NCBI GenBank assembly: GCA_900555375.1
Contig: USLC01000002.1
Location: forward strand, 1 to 26,106
Source: an uncultured Eubacteriales bacterium
GTDB lineage: Bacteria; Bacillota; Clostridia; Monoglobales; Monoglobaceae
Length of the DNA: 26,106 nt
Direction: 5' to 3'
Positions 1 to 7,259 of the stretch are shown one piece after another. Position 1 is the stretch's first letter; the number at the start of each line of letters is the position of its first letter. Position numbers and translations under genes: made by a program. The notes under the pieces were generated by a model. The model saw only the letters and a program-made list of their open reading frames with translations. It did not search any database and was not told where the DNA came from.

Positions 1-1115
1 ATCGGACACCGGCGAGAACCTGCTGTCCCCGGGCAAGACCCCGAGCCAGAACGCACAGTTTTTGCTGCTGCTGGCTGCATTCGTCAAGGGCGTTGACAAG
101 TATCAGGAGCTGCTGCGCTGCTCTGTTGCCTTTGCCGGCAACGACCACCGCCTGGGCGCTCAGGAAGCACCTCCGGCGATAATTTCAATTTTCCTCGGTC
201 AGGAGCTTGAGTCCATCGTCGATTCCATCATTTCCGAGACCGATTACACCGAGCGCAGCAAGGGAGCACTTCGCATCGGCGTTGATGTTCTGCCGCCTAT
301 CCCGCAGGACACCACCGACCGCAACCGCACCTCGCCCGTTGCGTTCACCGGCAACAAGTTTGAGTTCAGGATGCCCGGCTCGAGCGATAGCAGGCCCTGC
401 CACCATCCTCAACACCATCATGGCAGACTCCCTTTCCGAGTTTGCAGACGAGCTTGAGGGCATCGCAGATCCCGAAAAGTTCAACGAAGCCCTGCACGAG
501 CTTATAAAGAAAACCTTCACCGAGCACAAGAGGATAATCTTCGGCGGCAACGGCTACGATGCAAGCTGGGTCACCGAGGCCGAGAAGCGCGGTCTGAGTA
601 ACCTTGTGAGCTCTGCCGAAGCGCTGCTTGCCTACAACTCGCCCAAGAACATCGAGCTTCTGACAAAGCACGGCGTTTACACCGCTGCCGAGATAGCGTC
701 CAGACACGAAATTCACCTTGAGCAGTACTGCAAGGTCATAAACATCGAGGCGACCACGCTTGTCGACATGGTGCAGCACGGCATTCTGAACGCAGTGTCG
801 AAAAATGTTGCCGCCCTGTGCAAGACCATCAAGCTCAAGAAGGATACCCTGCCCGAAGCGCCCTGCCGTTTGGAAAGTGCGCTCGCCGGAACGCTCAGCG
901 CCCTCAACGAGAGCCTGCTTGACAAGACCGTGGAGCTTAAGTCTGCACTTGAGACCGTTCCCGATGCCGACAGTGAGAAGCTCATCGTTTACTATCATGA
1001 AAAGGTGTTCAGGAAGATGCAGGAGGTAAGAGAGGTCATCGACAAGCTTGAGACCCTCACGGCAACGGAATACTGGCCGTACCCGAGCTACTGCGATATG
1101 CTGTTTTCAGTTTGA
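1..1115 (+). pseudogene. glnN: Glutamine synthetase type III, 3' part, frameshifted
   Basis: The enzyme makes glutamine from glutamate and ammonia using ATP. The 5' end lies outside the window. From base 2 the first frame reads family-typical blocks: NLLSPGKTP, the active-site stretch AGNDHRLGAQEAPPA, then DRNRTSP and FTGNKFEFRMPGSS. After GSS (bases 383-385) the frame breaks. The protein resumes one frame over from ATA at 387-389 with IAGPATILNTIMADSL and continues through the family's C-terminal region to PYPSYCDMLF and a TGA at 1113-1115. There is one base too many for continuity, or two or five missing; my recollection of the family (two residues between GSS and IAGP) favours five missing. 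It is either a real pseudogene or a sequence/assembly error. The stretch is richer in G+C, with many C-ending codons, than what follows. pyrG starts 41 bases later. Identity is certain; the broken state depends on the read quality. Confidence 0.9.
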
Positions 1116-1156
1116 TTTTTGATGGAAAATGAACCTTAATTGATTGGAGAAATGAA

Positions 1157-2758
1157 ATGAAGTATGTATTTGTAACCGGCGGCGTGGTATCGGGCCTCGG
1201 CAAGGGCATCTGCGCAGCAAGTCTCGGAAGACTGTTAAAGCAGCGTGGCCTGCGGGTCAAAAACCAGAAATTTGACCCGTATCTCAATGTTGACCCCGGC
1301 ACGATGAGTCCGTATCAGCACGGCGAAGTGTATGTCACCGATGACGGGGCAGAGACTGACTTGGACCTCGGACACTATGAAAGGTTTATCGATGAAAATC
1401 TTACAAAGAACAGCAACTTCACAACGGGTAAGATTTATAATTCGGTTATTTCAAAAGAGCGCCGCGGCGCATACCTCGGCAGAACGGTACAGGTTATACC
1501 TCACATTACCAACGAGATAAAAGAGGATATATTTAAGGTGGCAAACGAGGGTAACACTGACGTGGTAATAACCGAGATAGGCGGAACGGTCGGCGATATA
1601 GAAAGCCAGCCCTTCCTTGAAGCAATCCGTCAGGTGTCGGGCGATGTGGGCAAGGCAAACAGTATGTATATCCACGTAACCCTTGTTCCTTATCTGACAA
1701 GCTCGGGAGAGCAGAAGTCAAAGCCGACGCAGCACAGCGTTAAAGAGCTTTTAAGCATAGGTATCCAGCCGGATATAATTGTCTGCCGAAGCGAGGTCCC
1801 GCTCGAGCGCGACTTAAAAGCCAAAATCGGTCTGTTCTGCAACGTCTCGACAGACTGCGTTATAGAAAACCTTAACGCCGACACGATTTACGATGTTCCG
1901 ATAATGCTTGAGAAGCAGTCGCTGTCAGACAAAGTATGCGAGAGATTGGGGATAGACGCCCCTCCGCCCGACCTTGAAGAGTGGAAGGAGCTTGTAAACC
2001 GCGTAAAATCTCTGACCAAAAAGGTCAAAATCGCGCTTGTCGGCAAGTATGTTGCCCTGCACGATGCGTACTTAAGTGTTGCGGAATCTCTCCGTCACGC
2101 AGGCTTTGACTGCGGAGCGGAAGTGGATATCGACTGGATTGATGCGGAAGAGGTAACCCCCGATACGGCAGAAGACCTTTTAAAGGGCGCTGACGGAATC
2201 CTGGTTCCCGGCGGCTTCGGTCAGAGAGGAATCGAAGGCAAGATAGAAGCGATTCGCTATGCCAGAGAGAATAAAGTTCCTTTCTTCGGCATATGTTTGG
2301 GTATGCAGCTTGCGGTGGTTGAATTTGCAAGGAACGTAGCGGGTCTTGAAGGCGCGCACAGTTCAGAGCTTGACCCCGATACCCCGTACCCGGTAATAGA
2401 CATAATGCCCGAGCAAAAGGATATCTCCGACAAGGGCGGTACAATGCGCCTTGGTGCATACCCCTGTGTCTTAAAGGAAGATACCTTCTCAAAAGCGGCG
2501 TACAACACGGATAATATAAGCGAGCGTCACCGTCATCGTTTTGAGATGAACAACGCGTACCGCGATAAGCTTGCGGACGCGGGTCTGGTAATAGCGGGTA
2601 CCTCTCCCAATAATAAATTGGTCGAGATTGTAGAGCTTAAAGACCATCCGTGGTTTGTGGGTGTACAGTTCCATCCGGAATTTAAGACAAGACCCACGTC
2701 TCCGCACCCGTTATTTAAGCAGTTTGTTGAAAAATCACTTGATAATTCGGGTAAATAG
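1157..2758 (+). CDS. pyrG: CTP synthase (glutamine-hydrolysing)
   Basis: This cytoplasmic enzyme makes CTP from UTP, ATP and glutamine, the last step of pyrimidine nucleotide synthesis. At 533 residues it has the normal length. The N-terminal synthetase domain carries the P-loop GGVVSGLGKG (residues 8-17) and the signature QKFDPYLNVDPGTMSPYQHG. The C-terminal class I glutamine amidotransferase domain has the nucleophile Cys380 in GICLGMQ and the His506/Glu508 pair in QFHPEF. The ATG at 1157 has GGAG seven bases upstream; an ATG at 1152 is out of frame. I see no promoter in the 41-base gap after the glutamine synthetase gene, so it may be read from upstream. I also see none of the G-run plus terminator leader known from Bacillus pyrG. 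All key residues are present. Confidence 0.98.
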   Translation: MKYVFVTGGVVSGLGKGICAASLGRLLKQRGLRVKNQKFDPYLNVDPGTMSPYQHGEVYVTDDGAETDLDLGHYERFIDENLTKNSNFTTGKIYNSVISKERRGAYLGRTVQVIPHITNEIKEDIFKVANEGNTDVVITEIGGTVGDIESQPFLEAIRQVSGDVGKANSMYIHVTLVPYLTSSGEQKSKPTQHSVKELLSIGIQPDIIVCRSEVPLERDLKAKIGLFCNVSTDCVIENLNADTIYDVPIMLEKQSLSDKVCERLGIDAPPPDLEEWKELVNRVKSLTKKVKIALVGKYVALHDAYLSVAESLRHAGFDCGAEVDIDWIDAEEVTPDTAEDLLKGADGILVPGGFGQRGIEGKIEAIRYARENKVPFFGICLGMQLAVVEFARNVAGLEGAHSSELDPDTPYPVIDIMPEQKDISDKGGTMRLGAYPCVLKEDTFSKAAYNTDNISERHRHRFEMNNAYRDKLADAGLVIAGTSPNNKLVEIVELKDHPWFVGVQFHPEFKTRPTSPHPLFKQFVEKSLDNSGK

Positions 2759-2962
2759 TTGTTACATTTTGTTAAGAATATTACAAAACTATTAAAATTT
2801 TAAATTAATATTGACATTTACCGCCTTTTGGTGATATAATGTGAACTAAGTTAATGACTATACTCAATAAAAGTGTGTACTTGTTAACTTGGGCGTGCCG
2901 ATAACCCCGGCGCGTGTGAAGCAGAAAAAAATTAAATTAATATTTTTAAGGAGGATTTGAGA
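2759..2962 (+). promoter_or_regulatory. Promoter and structured leader of the first S-layer gene
   Basis: A sigma-A promoter is seen as TTGACA (2811-2816), an 18-base spacer and TATAAT (2835-2840). The transcript should start near 2847, leaving an untranslated leader of about 115 bases. Two stems can be drawn by eye. CTAAGTTAA (2846-2854) pairs with TTAACTTGG (2884-2892), almost at the 5' end. CGTGCCG (2894-2900) pairs with CGGCGCG (2908-2914) around a seven-base loop, with one G-U. The ribosome site AAGGAGG lies at 2948-2954. Upstream of the promoter, 2760-2775 holds TGTTAC-ATTT-TGTTAA, a direct repeat like the WalR-like boxes elsewhere in the window but with a spacer one base short. No clear terminator for pyrG is visible. 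Confidence 0.8.
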
Positions 2963-5900
2963 ATGAGAAATCTCAAAAAAGTAATTGCTTTGGTAGCAGT
3001 TTTCGCTATGATGGTTACATCAGTTGCTTTTGCTCAGTCTTATTCTGACGTAAAAGAAGACGACAACTATTACGAAGCAATCGAAATGTTAAGCAAGCTC
3101 AATATTCTTACCGGTGACGATAAGGATGGAGACGGCGTAATGGACTTTAGACCCAACGACACAATCACAAGAGCTGAGGTTGCTGCAGTAGTATGCAGAA
3201 TCCAGAATCTGAACGGCCTTAGCCAGACGGCTACACCGTTTACCGATGTACCTTCAAGCCACTGGGCTTCGGGTTATGTTGCACAGGCAGCAGGTCAGGG
3301 TATCATCAACGGTTACGGTGACGGTAACTTCGGTCCTGAGGATCAGGTTACTTACGAGCAGGCAGTTAAAATGTTTGTAGAAACACTTGGTTACACACCT
3401 TTTGTTAATGCAAACGGCGGTTACCCCACAGGTCACCTCACAGCTGCTGCAAGATACGGCGTTCTTGACGGCGTAGTTGGCGCATCGGTTGGTGCACAGG
3501 CTACACGTGGTCAGGTTGCTCAGATGGCTTTCAATGCTATCGACACACCTTTGATGGACAGAAGCTCTTACGGTAAAGACGAAGAGTTCACTATCTTTGA
3601 CGGCACAAACAACAAGACTTTCGAGACTCTCTTAACAAGAGACCTTAAGGTTAAGAAGTTTGCGGGCGTTATCAGCGGTGACCAGGTTACAACACTTACA
3701 GCTCCTGTTAATTCAATCGACACAGATAAGAAGGCAGAAGTTAATGTTAAGTATGACGGTACTCGTAATACCGGAAACGAAAACAACGATAAGCCTGATG
3801 TTTACTCTACAGATAATGCAAATTATGCTGTAAAGGATATCAACAAGCTTTATGAAGCAGAATCAGGCGCAGGTCAGCTCCTCGGCTACTTTGTAGACGG
3901 TTATGCAAAAGAGACTGACAGAAGCGGTGAGTATGATATCATTGCTGTAACTGCAAGCAACAAGAACAAGACTGAAAGCTTCGGTCTTGACAAGTATGCT
4001 AAAGCTGACGGCACTAAGATTGAGTACTACAAGAATGAAAATGACAGCAAGACCACTTCTCTTACAGTAGAAGAAAAAGCAGCGGTTATTTACAACGGTG
4101 TTTTCTATAAGGCGGTTGGTGCAAATGACCTTAATGCTACTTTAGCGGAATTGAAAGTAACTAAAGACTGCCAGTACTCAGGTCAGATTACACTTATCGA
4201 CAATGATACAACAAACGGTTATGATGTAGTTAAGGTTGACGTTGCTTCTTCGGCAGTTGTTAAGGAAGTTAAGTCAAGCGGTAAGGTTACATTTAAAGCA
4301 GTACCTTACAACAGCTTAAGAGATAAAATCGAACTCGACTTTGATGAGGACGCAACAGATACAGTTATCAACCTTACAAAGGACGGCAAAGCAGTTGCTT
4401 ACACCGACCTTAAGGAGTGGGATGTTCTCTCTATCCTCTACAGCGGTAAGAATAAATACTATGATGTAAAGGTTCTCGGCGCTAACAAGATTGATGGAGC
4501 AATCGATAGCAGAAGCGCTTCAACAACATCATATGATGGCAAGAAGTACAAAATTGCAGGCAACACATATGAAGTAGCTGTTGATTGCTATGGCGCAGAT
4601 AAAGACAAAGGTTGGTCAGTAGGTAAAGCAGGCGTATTCTATGTTGATGATTATGGCAAGATCGTTGCTTATGACAAGAACGGTTCTACCACATCTTCGG
4701 CATCAAACGGTAACTACGCTTATGCTATTCAGGCTAAGTATGTATCTGATGGATTTGATCCTGTTCTTACTCTGCAGGTTCTCGATAAGAGCGGCAAGGT
4801 AGTAGAACTCGACTTTTCTGATAAAGTAAAGTTTGAGAACGCTGATAAGACAACATTTGAGAGTTACTTTACTGGCTTTGATCCGGATTCAAGCTATGAT
4901 CCTTCGGACGCAAAAGAACAAGCAATGTTTGCAGGACTTTTTGCTAACAAGCTTATAACCTATGATACAAACTCACAGGGCAAGATTAAGACTGTTACAT
5001 TTAGCCAGACAGATGAGGATGAAAATACTCTTTGTGTAAACGATGTTTCTGCAGGATATATTTACAATGAGGAAGATAAGGAAATTACTCTTAACTCAAC
5101 ATATTCTGTTGATGACAGCACAGTAGTATTCTTTGTTAAAGGTAAGTCTGACCTTACAGTAACTGCAGGTACAAAAAAATATACTGTAGCCGGTGATGTT
5201 TCTACAACTGCTTCTAAGGTTGGTACAGTTGCATCAATAGCTGATACTGATAAGAAGAAGGTTGATTCGAAGTATGTCGCAGCTGTATATGATGTAGATA
5301 ACGATGTAGCAAGTGCTATCGTTCTCTTTAACACTACAGGCGGAATTTCTGACGCTACAAGCTCTGCAGTTATAGCTGAAGCTCCCGGTCAGACTCAGAT
5401 TGACGGTTCAAACACACTTTCTGTTACCTATTACAAAGATGGTGTAAAGATGACAAGTGCGCTTGATACAGATGTAGCAGAAGGTTCACTTAAGACTGCT
5501 CAGCCCGGTGATATCTACAAGTTCTCACTCAACGGTGACGGAACTATAATTACTGAATTTAACTTAGTTGCATCATTTGATGCAAGATCAACAACAGCTG
5601 CAGGTCCTGCAGGTGCGCTTAAAGCAAAGACTATAAAAAACGCTAAATTAGTTAAGTTTGGTCCTGTTTATGATTATACTAACAGCAAGCTTAAGATTGC
5701 TTCTAAGAATACAAGTGGTGACTATATCTTTGCTGCTCCGTATGATGACATTAACGCTTCTGAAGCAAATGTTTATGTATACGATATGAACAAGAGAGAT
5801 AACAAACTTACGGTTGGTGATGCATCAGATGCAGACTATGATAAGGATCTCTTTGATAAGGATGCGGATTCAACGTATAAGAAGTTTACCGGTGAAGTTA

Positions 5901-6067
5901 AGGATAGCAGTGCAACACCGAAGGTAATCGTAAATAAAGGCGAGCAGGCTCTTGGTCTTATGGACTTCGCAGTAGGAGTTTATAAGAGTGAAACTGATAG
6001 CAAGGCAATTGATGTAGTTATCTACAAGGCTTATGACTTTGGTAAGTATGATGTAGTAACAAAATAA
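2963..6067 (+). CDS. Large secreted S-layer-homology (SLH) protein 1
   Basis: A probable S-layer or major surface protein of 1034 residues. The ATG at 2963 follows AAGGAGG by eight bases; an in-frame TTG at 2957 is too close to that site. Residues 1-24 are a signal peptide (basic start, hydrophobic core, cleavage likely after AFA). Three SLH-type repeats follow at roughly 27-83, 92-144 and 150-196; the third is divergent. In the family, SLH domains bind pyruvylated wall polymer. The first repeat contains D53-K-D55-G-D57-G-V-M-D61, which fits the DxDxDGxxD calcium loop. The remaining 830 or so residues are acidic, rich in Asp, Lys, Ser and Thr, with beta-type repeats and no catalytic motif I recognise. 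Parts match the second SLH protein in order (IYNG..Y, QI.LID, GK.YKI). It has its own promoter and a strong terminator, so it is monocistronic. Its exact role is inferred. Confidence 0.9.
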   Translation: MRNLKKVIALVAVFAMMVTSVAFAQSYSDVKEDDNYYEAIEMLSKLNILTGDDKDGDGVMDFRPNDTITRAEVAAVVCRIQNLNGLSQTATPFTDVPSSHWASGYVAQAAGQGIINGYGDGNFGPEDQVTYEQAVKMFVETLGYTPFVNANGGYPTGHLTAAARYGVLDGVVGASVGAQATRGQVAQMAFNAIDTPLMDRSSYGKDEEFTIFDGTNNKTFETLLTRDLKVKKFAGVISGDQVTTLTAPVNSIDTDKKAEVNVKYDGTRNTGNENNDKPDVYSTDNANYAVKDINKLYEAESGAGQLLGYFVDGYAKETDRSGEYDIIAVTASNKNKTESFGLDKYAKADGTKIEYYKNENDSKTTSLTVEEKAAVIYNGVFYKAVGANDLNATLAELKVTKDCQYSGQITLIDNDTTNGYDVVKVDVASSAVVKEVKSSGKVTFKAVPYNSLRDKIELDFDEDATDTVINLTKDGKAVAYTDLKEWDVLSILYSGKNKYYDVKVLGANKIDGAIDSRSASTTSYDGKKYKIAGNTYEVAVDCYGADKDKGWSVGKAGVFYVDDYGKIVAYDKNGSTTSSASNGNYAYAIQAKYVSDGFDPVLTLQVLDKSGKVVELDFSDKVKFENADKTTFESYFTGFDPDSSYDPSDAKEQAMFAGLFANKLITYDTNSQGKIKTVTFSQTDEDENTLCVNDVSAGYIYNEEDKEITLNSTYSVDDSTVVFFVKGKSDLTVTAGTKKYTVAGDVSTTASKVGTVASIADTDKKKVDSKYVAAVYDVDNDVASAIVLFNTTGGISDATSSAVIAEAPGQTQIDGSNTLSVTYYKDGVKMTSALDTDVAEGSLKTAQPGDIYKFSLNGDGTIITEFNLVASFDARSTTAAGPAGALKAKTIKNAKLVKFGPVYDYTNSKLKIASKNTSGDYIFAAPYDDINASEANVYVYDMNKRDNKLTVGDASDADYDKDLFDKDADSTYKKFTGEVKDSSATPKVIVNKGEQALGLMDFAVGVYKSETDSKAIDVVIYKAYDFGKYDVVTK

Positions 6068-6068
6068 G

Positions 6069-6088
6069 TTTAACGTATAAACGTTAAA
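6069..6088 (+). repeat. Inverted repeat after the stop codon of SLH protein 1
   Basis: TTTAACGT and ACGTTAAA form a perfect 8-base inverted repeat around a 4-base loop, starting just after the TAA. It lies 33 bases before the main terminator and lacks a T-tract. It may protect the 3' end of the message; that is inference. Confidence 0.5.
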
Positions 6089-6120
6089 GTAATTGCCAAT
6101 TGCAAGCAAAAAAGCAATTT

Positions 6121-6151
6121 AAAAGAGACCCGATTTCGGGTCTCTTTTTTT
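6121..6151 (+). terminator. Intrinsic terminator of SLH protein 1
   Basis: The stem AAAAGAGACCCGA (6121-6133) pairs perfectly with TCGGGTCTCTTTT (6136-6148) around a two-base gap, and the T run continues to 6151. This is a textbook intrinsic terminator 54 bases after the stop codon. Confidence 0.95.
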
Positions 6152-6159
6152 GCCCCTTT

Positions 6160-6336
6160 TTGCCCCCTTGCCTAAGGACAAACTTTGCCCTCATGCCGTC
6201 CATCACTTTTGCCCCCCTTGCCTAAAGGGGCGATGGTTGCCGGTGGCAACCGCTTATCGCCGACCGAAGCGGACAGCGGAGACAAGTCAGCGCAAGCTGA
6301 CAGGGGGGATTCAGCAAAAATATTTTATATTTTTGC
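6160..6336. repeat. Degenerate GC-rich intergenic repeat element
   Basis: A GC-rich patch in an AT-rich gap. The phrase TTGCC(C)CCCTTGCCTAA occurs twice, around 6168-6176 and 6208-6225, the first as a short remnant. The second copy opens a folded unit. It contains GGTTGCC-GGT-GGCAACC, then GTCAGC-GCAA-GCTGAC near 6286-6301, and ends in CAGGGGGG, which is complementary to the opening C run. An AT-rich inverted repeat GCAAAAATAT/ATATTTTTGC follows at 6314-6336. This resembles the non-coding hairpin repeats with CCCCTTG...AAGGGG ends found scattered between genes in many Clostridia; that assignment is from memory. An open frame across it is not a gene. Confidence 0.55.
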
Positions 6337-6360
6337 GGCACTCAATTCAAAATAAAATTC

Positions 6361-6849
6361 TTATTTTATAAAATCTGTTAACGCATTATGCATCAAAAGC
6401 CCGTTTTTAATTGCATATTTAACTGTATAAGCCGTTCCGCCGCGCGGCGATGCCATATAAAATATGCAATGACTGCTGTTATCAACCATAAATCTGTTTC
6501 GCTTTTGCATACAACCGTTATAATATTCGTCCGACACATATACGGTTTCATCGGCAAAATTTAAAATTTCCCGATAACTTTTTTGGGCGGCAAGCGTCCA
6601 GTTTTTAGACTGTTCTCTGCAGGGCAGGGCAAGAATAAGCCTTATGTCGGGCAGGGTGTCTTTTGCGGCGATAACAAGCTGTGCCGCAAGTGTGTCAAAG
6701 CCAAGCGCACCTCCGCATATAAAGTCGGTTACCTCCTCGGCGGCAAGCGCTTTAATAGTTAAAGGTATGTTTTGCATAAGCCTTTCGATATGTTCTTTAT
6801 GAATTATTCTGTGTCCCGTAAAGCAGCAGCTTTTTTTATCTGATATCAT
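6361..6849 (-). CDS. SLOG-family protein (DUF1273 / YpsA-like)
   Basis: A 162-residue cytoplasmic protein on the reverse strand. It opens with SCCFTGHR (residues 7-14), has the glycine-rich FICGGALGFDTLAAQ (43-57), LALPCREQ (73-80), and SPRGGTAYTV near residues 134-143. These are landmarks of the DUF1273 / YpsA / YoqJ branch of the SLOG superfamily. SLOG proteins have a Rossmann-like fold that binds nucleotides or nucleotide-derived ligands; the role of this branch is not firmly known. The ATG at 6849 is preceded by AGAGGT (6865-6860) at ten bases. It has its own promoter on the reverse strand and ends close to the repeat element. It is the only reverse-strand gene seen here. Family membership is confident; no specific function can be stated. 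Confidence 0.9.
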   Translation of the reverse strand: MISDKKSCCFTGHRIIHKEHIERLMQNIPLTIKALAAEEVTDFICGGALGFDTLAAQLVIAAKDTLPDIRLILALPCREQSKNWTLAAQKSYREILNFADETVYVSDEYYNGCMQKRNRFMVDNSSHCIFYMASPRGGTAYTVKYAIKNGLLMHNALTDFIK

Positions 6850-6887
6850 TTTAAAAAGTACCTCTGACTCTAAAATTTACAAATAAA

Positions 6888-6916
6888 AGTATAACATAAT
6901 CGCGCGGCGCTGTCAA
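6888..6916 (-). promoter_or_regulatory. Promoter of the SLOG-family gene
   Basis: On the reverse strand TTGACA (6916-6911), a 17-base spacer and TATACT (6893-6888) form a near-consensus sigma-A promoter about 40 bases before the ATG. The spacer is unusually GC-rich in its upstream half. Confidence 0.8.
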
Positions 6917-7066
6917 TCAATAAAAAGTTGCACAAAAATTACTGTCGAAAACGGAGGATAAACGCTTTTGACCTGCCTTGCCGACCGTGACCGAAGATAT
7001 GCTCTTCGCCACAACATTTTGGGGGCGAAATATAATTCGGCACAGTATAAAGCGGATTTTTAAAAA

Positions 7067-7083
7067 TGTTACAAAAATGTTAC
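7067..7083 (+). promoter_or_regulatory. WalR-like direct repeat upstream of the SLH amidase
   Basis: TGTTAC-AAAAA-TGTTAC exactly fits the WalR (YycF) box described in Bacillus and relatives, TGTWAH-N5-TGTWAH. WalRK controls wall hydrolases, and the gene downstream is a wall amidase. The box lies 77 bases upstream of the -35 element, farther than most activator sites, so function is inferred. Confidence 0.4.
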
Positions 7084-7160
7084 GGCTCATCAAAATATAT
7101 AAACTATGCATAAAAAATAACTATACTCGCCGATAAAAAGCAAAAAAATGACGGAAACCC

Positions 7161-7189
7161 TTGATTTTTAAGCGAAAACGTGGTATAAT
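7161..7189 (+). promoter_or_regulatory. Promoter of the SLH amidase gene
   Basis: TTGATT (7161-7166), a 17-base spacer and TATAAT (7184-7189) give a good sigma-A promoter and a leader of about 65 bases. In the gap 6850-7259 I otherwise see only the divergent SLOG promoter, the WalR-like repeat and AT-rich sequence. Confidence 0.8.
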
Positions 7190-7259
7190 TTTAACTGCTT
7201 GGAAAAAAGTTATTACAATTTTGTTTCAGAAAGATTACAAGGTCAGAGGTGGATTTTTA

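Noticed and set aside
366..998. Reverse-strand open frame of 210 codons across the glutamine synthetase gene
   Set aside because: The forward strand gives family-perfect glutamine synthetase III sequence over the same bases; the reverse reading is a shadow allowed by GC-rich, codon-biased DNA.
1116..1156. Nucleotide-sensing (G-run) attenuator in front of pyrG
   Set aside because: The 41-base gap has no promoter, no G-run start and no hairpin with a T-tract.
2025..2492. Reverse-strand open frame of 155 codons inside pyrG
   Set aside because: It lies wholly within a complete, conserved CTP synthase gene and its product resembles nothing; it is an antisense shadow.
6150..6371. Forward open frame of 73 codons over the GC-rich repeat
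   Set aside because: It spans hairpin repeats, has no ribosome site, and starts in the T-tract of a terminator.
6917..7111. Reverse-strand open frame of 64 codons upstream of the SLOG gene
   Set aside because: No ribosome site and no recognisable sequence; it crosses the region holding the WalR-like repeat and abuts the SLOG promoter.
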